From the NCBI GenBank assembly GCA_902762435.1, contig CACWOH010000021.1, forward strand, positions 1 to 41,443: 41,443 nt of DNA, given 5' to 3'. Shown here piece by piece: positions 1 to 7,447 of the stretch (positions are counted from its first letter, which is position 1; the number at the start of each line of letters is the position of its first letter). Position numbers and translations under genes: made by a program. This DNA comes from an uncultured Bacteroidia bacterium (GTDB taxonomy: Bacteria > Bacteroidota > Bacteroidia > Bacteroidales > UBA932). The notes beneath the pieces were generated by a model. That model had not been told where the DNA came from and searched no databases. It worked only from the letters and a program-made list of their open reading frames with translations.

Positions 1-1
1 C

Positions 2-208
2 TACAGGACGCCTCAGGCCACGGACGTGAACGTCAAGTGGGAGAACGGCACCGAAGCCAACAGCCGCTTCTACACCGTGGACACCCACGAGGCCATCGAC
101 GCCAAGTGGAGCGTCGGCTTCCAGGCCGGAAAGCACGAATTCTTCCCGTTCCCGACTTCCGTCATGGAGAAGAACCCGAACATGGTCCAGAACCCGGGTT
201 GGGAATAA
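2..208 (+). CDS. SusD/RagB-family outer-membrane lipoprotein, C-terminal end only
   Basis: Only the last 68 residues are present because the gene runs off the left edge. They contain the segment GFQAGKHEFFPFP and end in NPGWE, the typical C-terminus of SusD/RagB proteins: a Pro-rich stretch followed by N-P-N...QNPGW. The complete SusD at 3573-5294 ends in nearly the same way (GFQAGKNELMPYP...QNPGW). SusD proteins are surface lipoproteins that bind a glycan or other nutrient and form a lid over their SusC channel. The partner SusC of this copy would lie to the left of the window. The substrate cannot be inferred. Confidence 0.85.
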   Translation, partial: YRTPQATDVNVKWENGTEANSRFYTVDTHEAIDAKWSVGFQAGKHEFFPFPTSVMEKNPNMVQNPGWE

Positions 209-217
209 CAGAAAGCG

Positions 218-249
218 TATTCGTTCTACGTACGAATATATTTGATTAG
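218..249 (+). other. Conserved 3'-UTR hairpin plus ATTTGATTAG box, copy 1
   Basis: The stem TATTCGT (218-224) pairs with ACGAATA (232-238) across a 7-nt loop. After 2 nt comes ATTTGATTAG (240-249), and 5 nt later the terminator stem starts. The same arrangement with identical spacings is found after the second SusD gene (5307-5338), where one stem pair has changed on both sides. It begins 10 nt after the stop codon, so it lies in the mRNA 3' end. The function is unknown. Confidence 0.6.
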
Positions 250-254
250 TGGGT

Positions 255-283
255 GGGAGGCGCCGTGACGGCGCCTCCCTTTT
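255..283 (+). terminator. Rho-independent terminator of the first SusCD operon
   Basis: A perfect 11-bp stem GGGAGGCGCCG (255-265) / CGGCGCCTCCC (269-279) with a TGA loop is followed by TTTTA. It stands 46 nt after the SusD stop codon. Confidence 0.9.
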
Positions 284-296
284 ATTTGACAGGGCG

Positions 297-325
297 TACT
301 ATAAAGAATTAAACATTTTATAGTA
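297..325. repeat. 9-bp inverted repeat upstream of susC, possible operator
   Basis: TACTATAAA (297-305) and TTTATAGTA (317-325) form a perfect inverted repeat with an 11-nt spacer. It lies just past the upstream terminator and about 90 bp before the candidate susC promoter. Half-site centres are 20 bp apart, which would suit a dimeric DNA-binding protein. AT-rich sequence makes chance palindromes more likely. Apart from this repeat and the promoter box, nothing else is apparent in 284-498. Confidence 0.35.
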
Positions 326-416
326 AAAAATGCCCGCTTATTCTGATTCTTTCACATTTAAATCCTTTTCAAAACTCTTTTATCTAAAAGTTAACGGTCT
401 GCGCGTGTGAAACATT

Positions 417-424
417 TATTTTTG
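417..424 (+). promoter_or_regulatory. Candidate susC promoter, -7 element
   Basis: TATTTTTG matches the Bacteroidota -7 consensus TAnnTTTG. No clear TTTG is seen at the -33 position. The inferred leader to the susC start at 499 is about 70 nt and AT-rich. Confidence 0.45.
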
Positions 425-498
425 TATTAAAAACAGTTAAAACCGATAGAGCGACACTCAATAACCAATCCTATATTAATTCTTAAACAAAAACGTAC

Positions 499-3400
499 AT
501 GTTCAAACATCTGATCAAAGTGTCGGGTATCCTGATGATACTCCTCGCTTCACTGGGAACCCTCCCGGTGTCCGCTCAGACAACACCAGTATCGGAGCAG
601 CCACGGACCTGAACGGCGCATTCTCGCTGAGCGTCCCGGCAAACGCCAACATCTCCGTCGAAAGCATCGGTTACAAGAGCCAGACTTTCGCCATCGGCAA
701 CCAAAGCGTCTTCAACATCGTCCTCGAAGAGGACACCGAGATGCTCGAAGAGACCGTGGTCATCGGTTACGGCGTACAGAAGAAGAGTGACCTGACCGGT
801 TCCGTCGCATCCGTGCGCTCCGCTGAACTGCAGGACCGCTCCACGTCCGATGCCGCCGCCGCCCTCCAGGGCAAGGCAGCCGGCGTGCAGATCTTCAACG
901 CGTCCGGCCGCCCGGGCGCCGGTTCCGACATCCGCGTCCGCGGTCTTTCATCCAACGGATCCGCCGGCCTCGGCCCGCTCCTCATCGTGGACGGCCTGAA
1001 GGTGGACAACATCCAGTACCTTGATCCTTCCATGATCGAGTCCATGGAGGTCCTGAAGGATGCTGCCTCCGCCGCCATCTACGGTGCGCAGGCAGGTAAC
1101 GGTGTCGTCCTCATCACCACCAAGACCGGCTCGGCCGCCAAAGGCCGTGACGGCAACATCTTCTACAACTACAAGCTGACGATCAACACCCTCGGCAAGC
1201 GGGCCGAAGTCATGAACGCCACCCAGTATCTCGACTGGATGGAGCACGCCGGCAAGCAGGGGTTCACGCGTGAAGAAGCCATCGCCAAGGGCTGGTGGGA
1301 CGGAAAGACCGAGACCGACTGGGCTTCCGCCGTCTTCGGAACCGGCCTCACCCACAACCATACGGTCGGCGTCCAGGGTTCCAACGACCGCGCCAACTAC
1401 TACGTATCCCTGAACTACAGCGACCAGGACGGTATGGTCCGCGGCAAGAAGGACTTCTACAAGCGCCTCACCGCCCAGATCAACGCCGACTACAAGATCA
1501 AGTCCTGGTTCCAGGTGGGCACCAACACGTCCATCGAGCGTTACGCGAGCCAGGCCCTGAGCGAGCGTTCCGAGTACTCCAACGGCGAGAACGGAACTTC
1601 CCTGCTCGGCGCCCTGGTCATCGATCCGCTGACCCCGGTGTACTACACTTCTTATGACCAGCTGCCCTCCGGCATGAAGGACGCCATCAGCGCCGGCCTC
1701 AAGGTGTACCGCCCGGAGGACCATCCGGACTGGTATTATGCGACCTCCCAGATCCAGGAGGGCGACGGCGGCAACCCGCTCGTGTTCCGCGACCGCAACC
1801 AGAGCAAGAACGAGGGCTGGAACATCCGCGGCACCATGTTCGCGAACTTCACCCCGATCAAGGAACTGGTCATCACCTCCCGCCTGGGCTACCGCATCGC
1901 GCAGAGCTACGCCAGCAACTACCTGGAGCCTTACTACCTGAACTTCAAGCTTAACTATAACATCTACGCCCTCACGGCCACTTCCTCCCAGAACCACTAC
2001 TACCAGTGGGAGAATTTCGCCAACTACAACAAGAACTTCGGCAAGCACGCCGTCGGCGCCATGGCCGGTATGTCCTATACCTTCACCGACCGCCGTGCTG
2101 TCGGCGTCCGCCTGGAGGGTACGGATCCCCTCAAGGGCTACGCCGACAACTTCCACTACATCAGCCAGGACAACGGTTCCGGCACAAGGACCTTCTCCGG
2201 CACCTCCGACCCGACCCAGAGCACACAGATCTCCTACTTCGGCCGTCTGACCTACAGCTACGACAACCGTTACAGCCTGCAGGCCAACTTCCGCGCCGAC
2301 GCGTTCGACTCTTCCAAGCTCTCCCTGCAGAACCGCTGGGGCTACTTCCCTTCCGTTTCCGTGGGCTGGACCATCAGCAACGAGCGCTTCGTCAAGGACA
2401 ACATCAGCCGCGACGTCCTGAACCTCCTGAAGCTCCGCGCCTCCTGGGGTATCAACGGTAACATCGCCGTGCTGAGTAACTACGCCTATTCGGCCGACAT
2501 CAACTACAACTCCGCCCAGTATCAGTGGGGCGCCGACGACAACACCCTCTATTACGGTTCCCGTCCGTCCGGCCTCGCCAATCCCGACCTGACCTGGGAG
2601 ACCTCCAAGCAGCTTGACTTCGGTCTCGACGCCCGCCTGCTCAACAACCGGCTCACCCTTGGCGTGGACTGGTACAACAAGGTGACGGACGGCCTGTTGA
2701 TGACCGTGAATCCGGCCTTCGAGGTGGGTGCCGGCTCCACGCAGCGCAATGCGGGTTCCATCCTCAACCGCGGTATCGAGGTCGAACTCGGCTGGCAGGA
2801 TACCGTGGGTGACTTCCACTACAGCGTCAACGCCAACTTCTCCACGAACAAGAATCTGGTCACCTACATGAACAAATCCAACGGTGACCGCGTGACGGGG
2901 TCCAGCTTCTCCAACTTCAAGAGCTGCACCGCCTTCGAGGAAGGCTTCCCGGTATGGTACCTGCGCGGCTTCAGCTATGCCGGCGCCACCGCCGACGGCA
3001 AGGCCCAGTTCAAAGCCGCTGACGGCACGATTACCGAAACGCCGACTGCAAACGACATGATCTGCATGGGCAGCGGCCTGCCGACCTTCAACTACGGTAT
3101 CACCTTCCGCGCCGACTGGAAGGGCATCGACCTGACCGTCTTCGGCACCGGTGCGGGCGGCAACGTGATCATCCCCTGCGTGTTCCGTACCGAACACCCG
3201 AAGATCAACTCCCTCGCCTACTTCTACGAGAACGCCGGAAAGACCCTCCCGAGCATCGAGCAGATGAGCCAGAACGTCGACTTCTGGAGTTCCACCGCCA
3301 ACCTGTTCAAGGGCAACTTCTTCAAGATCAAGCAGATCCAGCTTGGTTACACGCTTCCCCGCAACATCGCCCAGAAGGTGATGCTCAGCAGCCTGCGCGT

Positions 3401-3554
3401 CTTCGTGTCCCTCGACGACTACTTTACCTTCACCAAGTACCCGGGCTTCGACCCTGAAACGGTCTCCACCGGCAGCTACAACGGTATGGGTCTGGACAAG
3501 GGTTCCTACCCGAACTCCAAGAAGCTTCTCCTGGGTGTCAACATCATGTTCTAA
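499..3554 (+). CDS. SusC/RagA-family TonB-dependent outer-membrane transporter, 5' end frameshifted/deleted
   Basis: SusC proteins are TonB-dependent barrels that import nutrients captured by the neighbouring SusD. An ATG at 499 opens a good signal peptide (MFKHLIKVSGILMILLASLG, then a VSAQ cleavage site), but this frame stops at 610-612. The rest is in another frame, open from before 582: the end of a carboxypeptidase-regulatory-like domain (TSIGAATDLNGAFSL), the VVIGYG segment, the plug motif MEVLKDAASAAIYGAQAGNG, and a barrel ending in LGVNIMF. About 30-35 residues usually found between signal peptide and this domain are missing. The first in-frame ATG (741) would give 937 residues without a signal peptide. 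Either a real inactivating deletion or an assembly error. The susD gene follows after 18 bp. Confidence 0.85.
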
Positions 3555-3572
3555 TCTCAATACTGCATCGAT

Positions 3573-5294
3573 ATGAAAAAGTATATTATCCTCGGTTTTT
3601 CGCTTGCAGCGGCCTTGCTTACGCTTTCGTCCTGCAACCAGAGCTTGCTGGATATCCCGAAAAAGGGCGTCATCGCCTACGAGTCGTTCTATGACGGCTC
3701 GGAGGAGAATGCCGAGTCCGCGGCCCTTGCCGCCTATGCTGCGGGTATCAAGTGTATGAACTTGGCTGACATGGACTTCAGCCACTGGAACATCGCCCCG
3801 GCGAACTTCGTTCTCCGCAACGCCCCTTCGGATGACACCTATTACGGATCCGGCGGCCCCGCCGACCACGTCTTCGGTCTGGAGATCAACGAGTACCGTC
3901 CTTCCTTCGGCAGCAACAGCAGTGTCATCGTCGCCGATTACAAGGCCTTCTACCAGTTCATCTATGCCTGCAACCTGGTGATCGACAACTTCGATCCCGC
4001 CACCAGCGCCAGCGTCGCCCGCAACGTGGCCGAGGCCCGCGCGCTCCGCGCTCTCGCCCACCTGCACCTCGCCATCTACTGGGGCAACCCGCCGCTGGTG
4101 GACCACGTCATGGCTGCGGACGTCCACCCGACCAACACCGACCACGCGGAACTGATGGCCTGGATTATCAAGGAACTGGATGAAGCCTCCGCCGTCCTTC
4201 CTTCCCGTGGCAGCAAGACCAACCGGGACGGTGCCGTCCGTATGACCAAGGAAGCCGCCTGGGCCATCGAAGGCAAGGCGCAGGTCTTCGCCGGCGACTA
4301 CAACGGCGCCAAGACCACCCTCAAGAAGGTCATCGACTCCGGCATGTTCGAACTGGTTCCCGGCACGGAGATGTGGAGGATGTTCCACGCTTCCGGAGAC
4401 TGCAGCACGGAATCCGTGTTCGAGTTCAACTATGTCCACAACGTGAACCTGGGCTTCACCGGCGGACACACGAACGGCCAGCGCGCCAATTCCTGCACCT
4501 GGCGCGACCTCAAGAAGATCCCGATGCCGTTCATCCAGATCAACGACGGCTGGGGTGGCGGCGGCAACCCGTCGAAGTCCTTCGTGGAGGCCATCATGCA
4601 GAACGAGCCCGATTCCTACCGCCGCAAGGCCTGGCTCATCTCCTACGAAGAGCTCCTGACCGACTACGAGTACACCTTCGAGGACGACAAGACCATGACC
4701 AAGGAGCAGAAGCTCATGGATCCCCGCCGCGGCCTGTCCGCTTCCAGCTATTTCGGCAACGTGGGCTGGTTCATGATCAAGTACATGCCGCTCGAGACCG
4801 AGCGTCCCGACCCGAACGACGTCCACAAGAACGACAACAACACGCCCGTCATGCGTTATGCCGAGGTGCTGCTGCTCTATGCCGAAGCCTGCGCCCAGAC
4901 GGGCGACAACAGCGGACTGACGTACCTGAACATGGTGGCCGAGCGCGCCGGCGCCCCGACCTATTCCACCCTCACGATGGAGAACGTCAAGAAGGAGAAA
5001 CGCTTCGAGATGTTCATGGAAGGCACCCGCTTCGCCGACCTCGTCCGCTGGGGCGACGCTGCCACGGTCCTCAAGGACCAGGGCAAGGAAGTTCCTTCCT
5101 TCGTGGATCCGTTCGATCCCGAGAAGGGCATTCCCCATCAGGCTGTCGTCGACTACTCGACGGCCTACTACAACACCACCTACGGCTTCCAGGCCGGCAA
5201 GAACGAACTGATGCCGTACCCGCTGGGAGAGTTACAGCTCAACGCCTACAACGAAGAGACCGGCGAGGGCATCAAGCAGAACCCGGGCTGGTAG
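3573..5294 (+). CDS. SusD/RagB-family nutrient-binding outer-membrane lipoprotein
   Basis: This 573-residue protein starts with a lipoprotein signal peptide whose lipobox is LSSC (Cys21), as expected for a SusD homologue anchored at the cell surface. The body shows the helical repeat region typical of RagB/SusD (AEARALRALAHLHLAIYWGNP) and ALxYAExLLLYAEA-like segments (MRYAEVLLLYAEACAQTG). The C-terminus has the family pattern FQAGKNELMPYP...QNPGW. It begins 18 bp after susC, so the pair is cotranscribed and should work as one uptake complex. No glycosidase or polysaccharide lyase gene is adjacent, so no substrate can be proposed. Confidence 0.93.
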   Translation: MKKYIILGFSLAAALLTLSSCNQSLLDIPKKGVIAYESFYDGSEENAESAALAAYAAGIKCMNLADMDFSHWNIAPANFVLRNAPSDDTYYGSGGPADHVFGLEINEYRPSFGSNSSVIVADYKAFYQFIYACNLVIDNFDPATSASVARNVAEARALRALAHLHLAIYWGNPPLVDHVMAADVHPTNTDHAELMAWIIKELDEASAVLPSRGSKTNRDGAVRMTKEAAWAIEGKAQVFAGDYNGAKTTLKKVIDSGMFELVPGTEMWRMFHASGDCSTESVFEFNYVHNVNLGFTGGHTNGQRANSCTWRDLKKIPMPFIQINDGWGGGGNPSKSFVEAIMQNEPDSYRRKAWLISYEELLTDYEYTFEDDKTMTKEQKLMDPRRGLSASSYFGNVGWFMIKYMPLETERPDPNDVHKNDNNTPVMRYAEVLLLYAEACAQTGDNSGLTYLNMVAERAGAPTYSTLTMENVKKEKRFEMFMEGTRFADLVRWGDAATVLKDQGKEVPSFVDPFDPEKGIPHQAVVDYSTAYYNTTYGFQAGKNELMPYPLGELQLNAYNEETGEGIKQNPGW

Positions 5295-5306
5295 CAGTCA
5301 ACCGAC

Positions 5307-5338
5307 ATTCGCTTTTTCCTGCGAATAGATTTGATTAG
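5307..5338 (+). other. Conserved 3'-UTR hairpin plus ATTTGATTAG box, copy 2
   Basis: ATTCGC (5307-5312) pairs with GCGAAT (5321-5326) across an 8-nt loop. Two nt later comes ATTTGATTAG (5329-5338), and 5 nt later the terminator stem. Compared with copy 1 (218-249), the innermost T-A pair is here C-G, so the stem is kept by a paired change, while the 10-nt box and the 2-nt and 5-nt spacers are unchanged. Confidence 0.6.
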
Positions 5339-5343
5339 CGGTC

Positions 5344-5379
5344 GGGAGGCTCCCTCTTGCGGGGAGCCTCCCTTTTTTT
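5344..5379 (+). terminator. Rho-independent terminator of susC-susD
   Basis: A perfect 11-bp stem GGGAGGCTCCC (5344-5354) / GGGAGCCTCCC (5362-5372) with a 7-nt loop is followed by seven T residues. The outer GGGAGGC half is shared with the terminator at 255-283; the inner bases differ but still pair. Confidence 0.93.
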
Positions 5380-5395
5380 GTTGCGGTAAAAAGCG

Positions 5396-5403
5396 TATCT
5401 TCG
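5396..5403 (+). promoter_or_regulatory. Candidate promoter of the hydrolase-tadA operon
   Basis: TATCTTCG is a one-mismatch match to TAnnTTTG. It ends 4 nt before the ATG at 5408 and 7 nt before the ATG at 5411, so the transcript would be leaderless or nearly so. It starts only 17 bp after the U-tract of the preceding terminator. Confidence 0.5.
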
Positions 5404-5407
5404 CGAT

Positions 5408-6316
5408 ATGATGAAAGAAATGACCCTTCCCGCATCGGCCGACGGCCTGGACCTGGCGATGCTGGTCAGCGTCCCGGAGGGGACGCCCCGCGGCGTGGTG
5501 CAGCTCGTGCACGGGATGTGCGAGCACAAGGAGCGCTACATTCCCTTCGCAGAGTTCCTGACGGCGAACGGCTATGTGTGCGTAATCCACGACCATCGCG
5601 GCCACGGCGCTTCCGTGAAGTCGGCCGAGGACCTCGGCTACTTCTACGACGGCGGCTGGCAGGCCCTCGTGGAGGACATCCGCGTGGTCTGCGACTGGGC
5701 CCGCGCACAGTGGCCGGGACTGGACTATACCCTGTTCGGGCACAGCATGGGCTCGCTCGCGGTACGCTCGTTCGCCAAGCGCTACGACGGCCGCATCGAC
5801 CGCCTGTTCGTGTGCGGCTGCCCTTCCGACAACCCCGCCAAGGGGCTGGGAAAGGCCCTTGCCGGCCTGTTCGGGCGGATCCGGGGCTGGCATTACCGGC
5901 CCAAACTCATGCAGCAGATGTCCGTCGGAGCCTATAACAAACCGTTCAAGGACGAAGGCTGGCCCGCCGCCTGGGTCTGCTCGGATCCGGACACCCTGAA
6001 GGCCTACCACGCCGACCCGCTTTGCGCCTACCGCTTCACCGCCAACGGCTTCTACGGCCTGCTGGGCCTGATGCAGGACTGCTATGACCCCAAGGGCTGG
6101 GTAGTGTCCCGCCCGGAGCTGCCGGTACATTTCATCTCCGGCGCCGAGGACCCCTGCCGCGTCTCCGACGAGGCGCTGGAGCAGGCTGCGGAACTGATGC
6201 GCCGCGTGGGATACCGCCACGTGGACGTAAAACTCTACCCTGGGATGCGCCACGAAATCCTCAACGAGACGGACCGCCGGACGGTCTGGAACGACGTCCT
6301 GGAAGCCCTGGAATAA
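5408..6316 (+). CDS. Alpha/beta hydrolase, monoacylglycerol-lipase-like (serine hydrolase)
   Basis: This 302-residue protein has the alpha/beta-hydrolase fold of the lysophospholipase / monoacylglycerol lipase group (Hydrolase_4 type). An oxyanion-hole segment VHGMCEHKERY occurs near residue 34, the nucleophile elbow GHSMGS places Ser113 as nucleophile, and the acid and base are probably the Asp in SGAEDP and the His in GMRHEIL near the C-terminus. No signal peptide is visible, so it is likely cytoplasmic. It is followed after 1 nt by tadA. It could release fatty acids from monoglycerides, which would suit the glycerol genes downstream, but the substrate is not shown by the sequence. ATG 5411 is an equally good start. 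Confidence 0.85.
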   Translation: MMKEMTLPASADGLDLAMLVSVPEGTPRGVVQLVHGMCEHKERYIPFAEFLTANGYVCVIHDHRGHGASVKSAEDLGYFYDGGWQALVEDIRVVCDWARAQWPGLDYTLFGHSMGSLAVRSFAKRYDGRIDRLFVCGCPSDNPAKGLGKALAGLFGRIRGWHYRPKLMQQMSVGAYNKPFKDEGWPAAWVCSDPDTLKAYHADPLCAYRFTANGFYGLLGLMQDCYDPKGWVVSRPELPVHFISGAEDPCRVSDEALEQAAELMRRVGYRHVDVKLYPGMRHEILNETDRRTVWNDVLEALE

Positions 6317-6317
6317 G

Positions 6318-6752
6318 ATGGAGGACGACGGGAAATACATGCAGGAAGCCTTGCGCGAGGCCCGCGCGGCCGGAGCGGAGGACGAAGTGCCCATCGGCGC
6401 CGTCGTCGTGTGCCGCGGGCGCATCATCGCGCGCGGGCACAACATGACCGAGCGCCTGCACGACCCCACCGCGCACGCCGAGATGATCGCGCTGACCGCC
6501 GCGACGGAAGCCCTGGGCGGGAAGTATCTCGACGCCTGCACGCTCTATGTGACAGTGGAGCCCTGCCCGATGTGCGCCGCGGCGCTGGGCTGGGCCCAGC
6601 TCGGGCGGCTCGTCTGGGGCGCACCCGACCCGCGCCGCGGCTACACCCTCTTCTCCCCCTCCCTGCTGCATCCGCGCACGGAGGTCGTCTCCGGAGTGCT
6701 TGCCGAAGAATGCGGCACCCTGGTCAAGGATTATTTCAAAAGCAAAAGATAA
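6318..6752 (+). CDS. tadA: tRNA-specific adenosine deaminase TadA (CMP/dCMP deaminase-type zinc protein)
   Basis: This 144-residue cytoplasmic enzyme has the two zinc motifs of the cytidine/deoxycytidylate deaminase superfamily: HAE at 53-55 (ligand His53, catalytic Glu55) and PCPMC at 82-86 (ligands Cys83 and Cys86). TadA deaminates the wobble adenosine of tRNA-Arg(ACG) to inosine. The length and the VPIGAVVV and HDPTAHAEM signatures fit TadA; a guanine deaminase is a less likely alternative. The ATG follows the hydrolase stop by 1 nt, so the two genes are translationally close. Confidence 0.88.
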   Translation: MEDDGKYMQEALREARAAGAEDEVPIGAVVVCRGRIIARGHNMTERLHDPTAHAEMIALTAATEALGGKYLDACTLYVTVEPCPMCAAALGWAQLGRLVWGAPDPRRGYTLFSPSLLHPRTEVVSGVLAEECGTLVKDYFKSKR

Positions 6753-6757
6753 ATTGC

Positions 6758-6765
6758 TATCTTTG
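6758..6765 (+). promoter_or_regulatory. Orphan promoter -7 element downstream of tadA
   Basis: TATCTTTG is a perfect TAnnTTTG match in the context TTGCTATCTTTGCA, close to the promoter of the initiator tRNA (TTGCTACCTTTGCA at 40974). No open reading frame follows; a strong terminator lies 30 nt downstream. Confidence 0.5.
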
Positions 6766-6770
6766 CACCC

Positions 6771-6833
6771 GGAATTGAGGAATCTTCTACTCTCAACAAA
6801 GAAACCGATCAGATTAGATCGGTTTCTTTGTTA
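6771..6833 (+). ncRNA. Candidate small RNA of about 60 nt, or remnant of a tRNA transcription unit
   Basis: Between the orphan promoter box (6758-6765) and the end of a 16-bp terminator hairpin (6795-6832) there is room only for a transcript of roughly 60 nt. It has no usable coding sequence. The layout resembles the tRNA unit at 40977-41113, and the stretch ending CTACTCTC just before the hairpin could be the 3' end of a lost tRNA, but no cloverleaf can be drawn. The existence of the RNA is inferred. Confidence 0.35.
6795..6832. terminator. Bidirectional terminator between tadA/orphan unit and the HNH gene
   Basis: A perfect 16-bp stem, AACAAAGAAACCGATC (6795-6810) / GATCGGTTTCTTTGTT (6817-6832), has a 6-nt loop. 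T-rich ends occur on both strands, so it can serve the rightward unit and the leftward HNH gene, whose stop is 3 nt away. Confidence 0.88.
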
Positions 6834-6834
6834 A

Positions 6835-7308
6835 TTAACGCTTGCGGTTTGAATAATTCTCCGTTTGAGAATGGCAATTGGGGCAAAGAAGCTGCAGGTT
6901 TTCCACCACGTGATTTCGATGGTCTCCATCCAGATGATGAATCTGAAACATCAACTCCTTCCCGTTCCAGTCCCTGATTCCGCATACCTCGCAGTGGGCA
7001 TCGCCATTCAAAACCCGACGCACATACTCTCGCTTCAGATTCATCGTTTTGACCTGTGCCCCATAACTGAACAACTCATCATTAGAACGATTGATCAACT
7101 GACGTTTATAGTGCCTTCCGTTCCTTCCTTTCGCCAATCGAAAGTCAAAATGGGAAGTATCCAGACCATATTCAACTATCTTTCCTTTCAGCGTCCGATA
7201 GTTGCATCCTATCTTTGGAATGCCCAACCTGTCCAGACAATCAAAAACACAGTTCGCTTCGGCGACCGCCTTTTCAACACGCACCCTTGACCAATCATAC
7301 TTTCTCAT
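6835..7308 (-). CDS. HNH endonuclease
   Basis: This 157-residue protein has a C-terminal HNH nuclease module with two zinc-binding Cys pairs (CEVC at 106-109, CPNC at 142-145) around the catalytic IHHLDGDHRNH segment at 123-133. The N-terminal half contains a helix-turn-helix-like segment (VFDCLDRLGI...NYRTLKG) and the DTSHF sequence often seen in free-standing phage HNH proteins. Base composition is visibly more AT-rich than both neighbours, which suggests recent acquisition. It has its own promoter (7326-7333) and terminator, and no methyltransferase or phage gene is adjacent. It may be a homing-type or orphan nuclease; the target is unknown. Confidence 0.88.
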   Translation of the reverse strand: MRKYDWSRVRVEKAVAEANCVFDCLDRLGIPKIGCNYRTLKGKIVEYGLDTSHFDFRLAKGRNGRHYKRQLINRSNDELFSYGAQVKTMNLKREYVRRVLNGDAHCEVCGIRDWNGKELMFQIHHLDGDHRNHVVENLQLLCPNCHSQTENYSNRKR

Positions 7309-7325
7309 CTCTCAACTTCTTTTCT

Positions 7326-7333
7326 CAAAGATA
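7326..7333 (-). promoter_or_regulatory. Promoter of the HNH gene, -7 element
   Basis: CAAAGATA on the plus strand is TATCTTTG on the minus strand. It ends 17 nt before the HNH start codon at 7308. Confidence 0.6.
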
Positions 7334-7376
7334 AGCAAAACAACCGCATCATCCAACCTCATCCTCAAAAGAGCCC

Positions 7377-7416
7377 GAAAATGAGGACGGGAGCAGTAAA
7401 ACCGCCCCCGTCCTCA
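7377..7416 (-). terminator. Terminator of the outer-membrane barrel gene
   Basis: The inverted repeat TGAGGACGGG (7382-7391) / CCCGTCCTCA (7407-7416) has a 15-nt loop and is followed on the minus strand by TTTT. It lies 31 nt after the stop codon of the gene at 7448-8776. Confidence 0.8.
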
Positions 7417-7447
7417 AATACAGCCCTCCACGAGGATGAGCTGACGG

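Noticed and set aside
948-5138. A 1396-codon open frame on the minus strand across susC and susD
   Set aside because: It is a shadow of GC-rich codon use in the plus-strand genes: composition is dominated by Gly, Val, Glu, Leu and Asp with no domain, and it crosses the junction of two well-identified genes.
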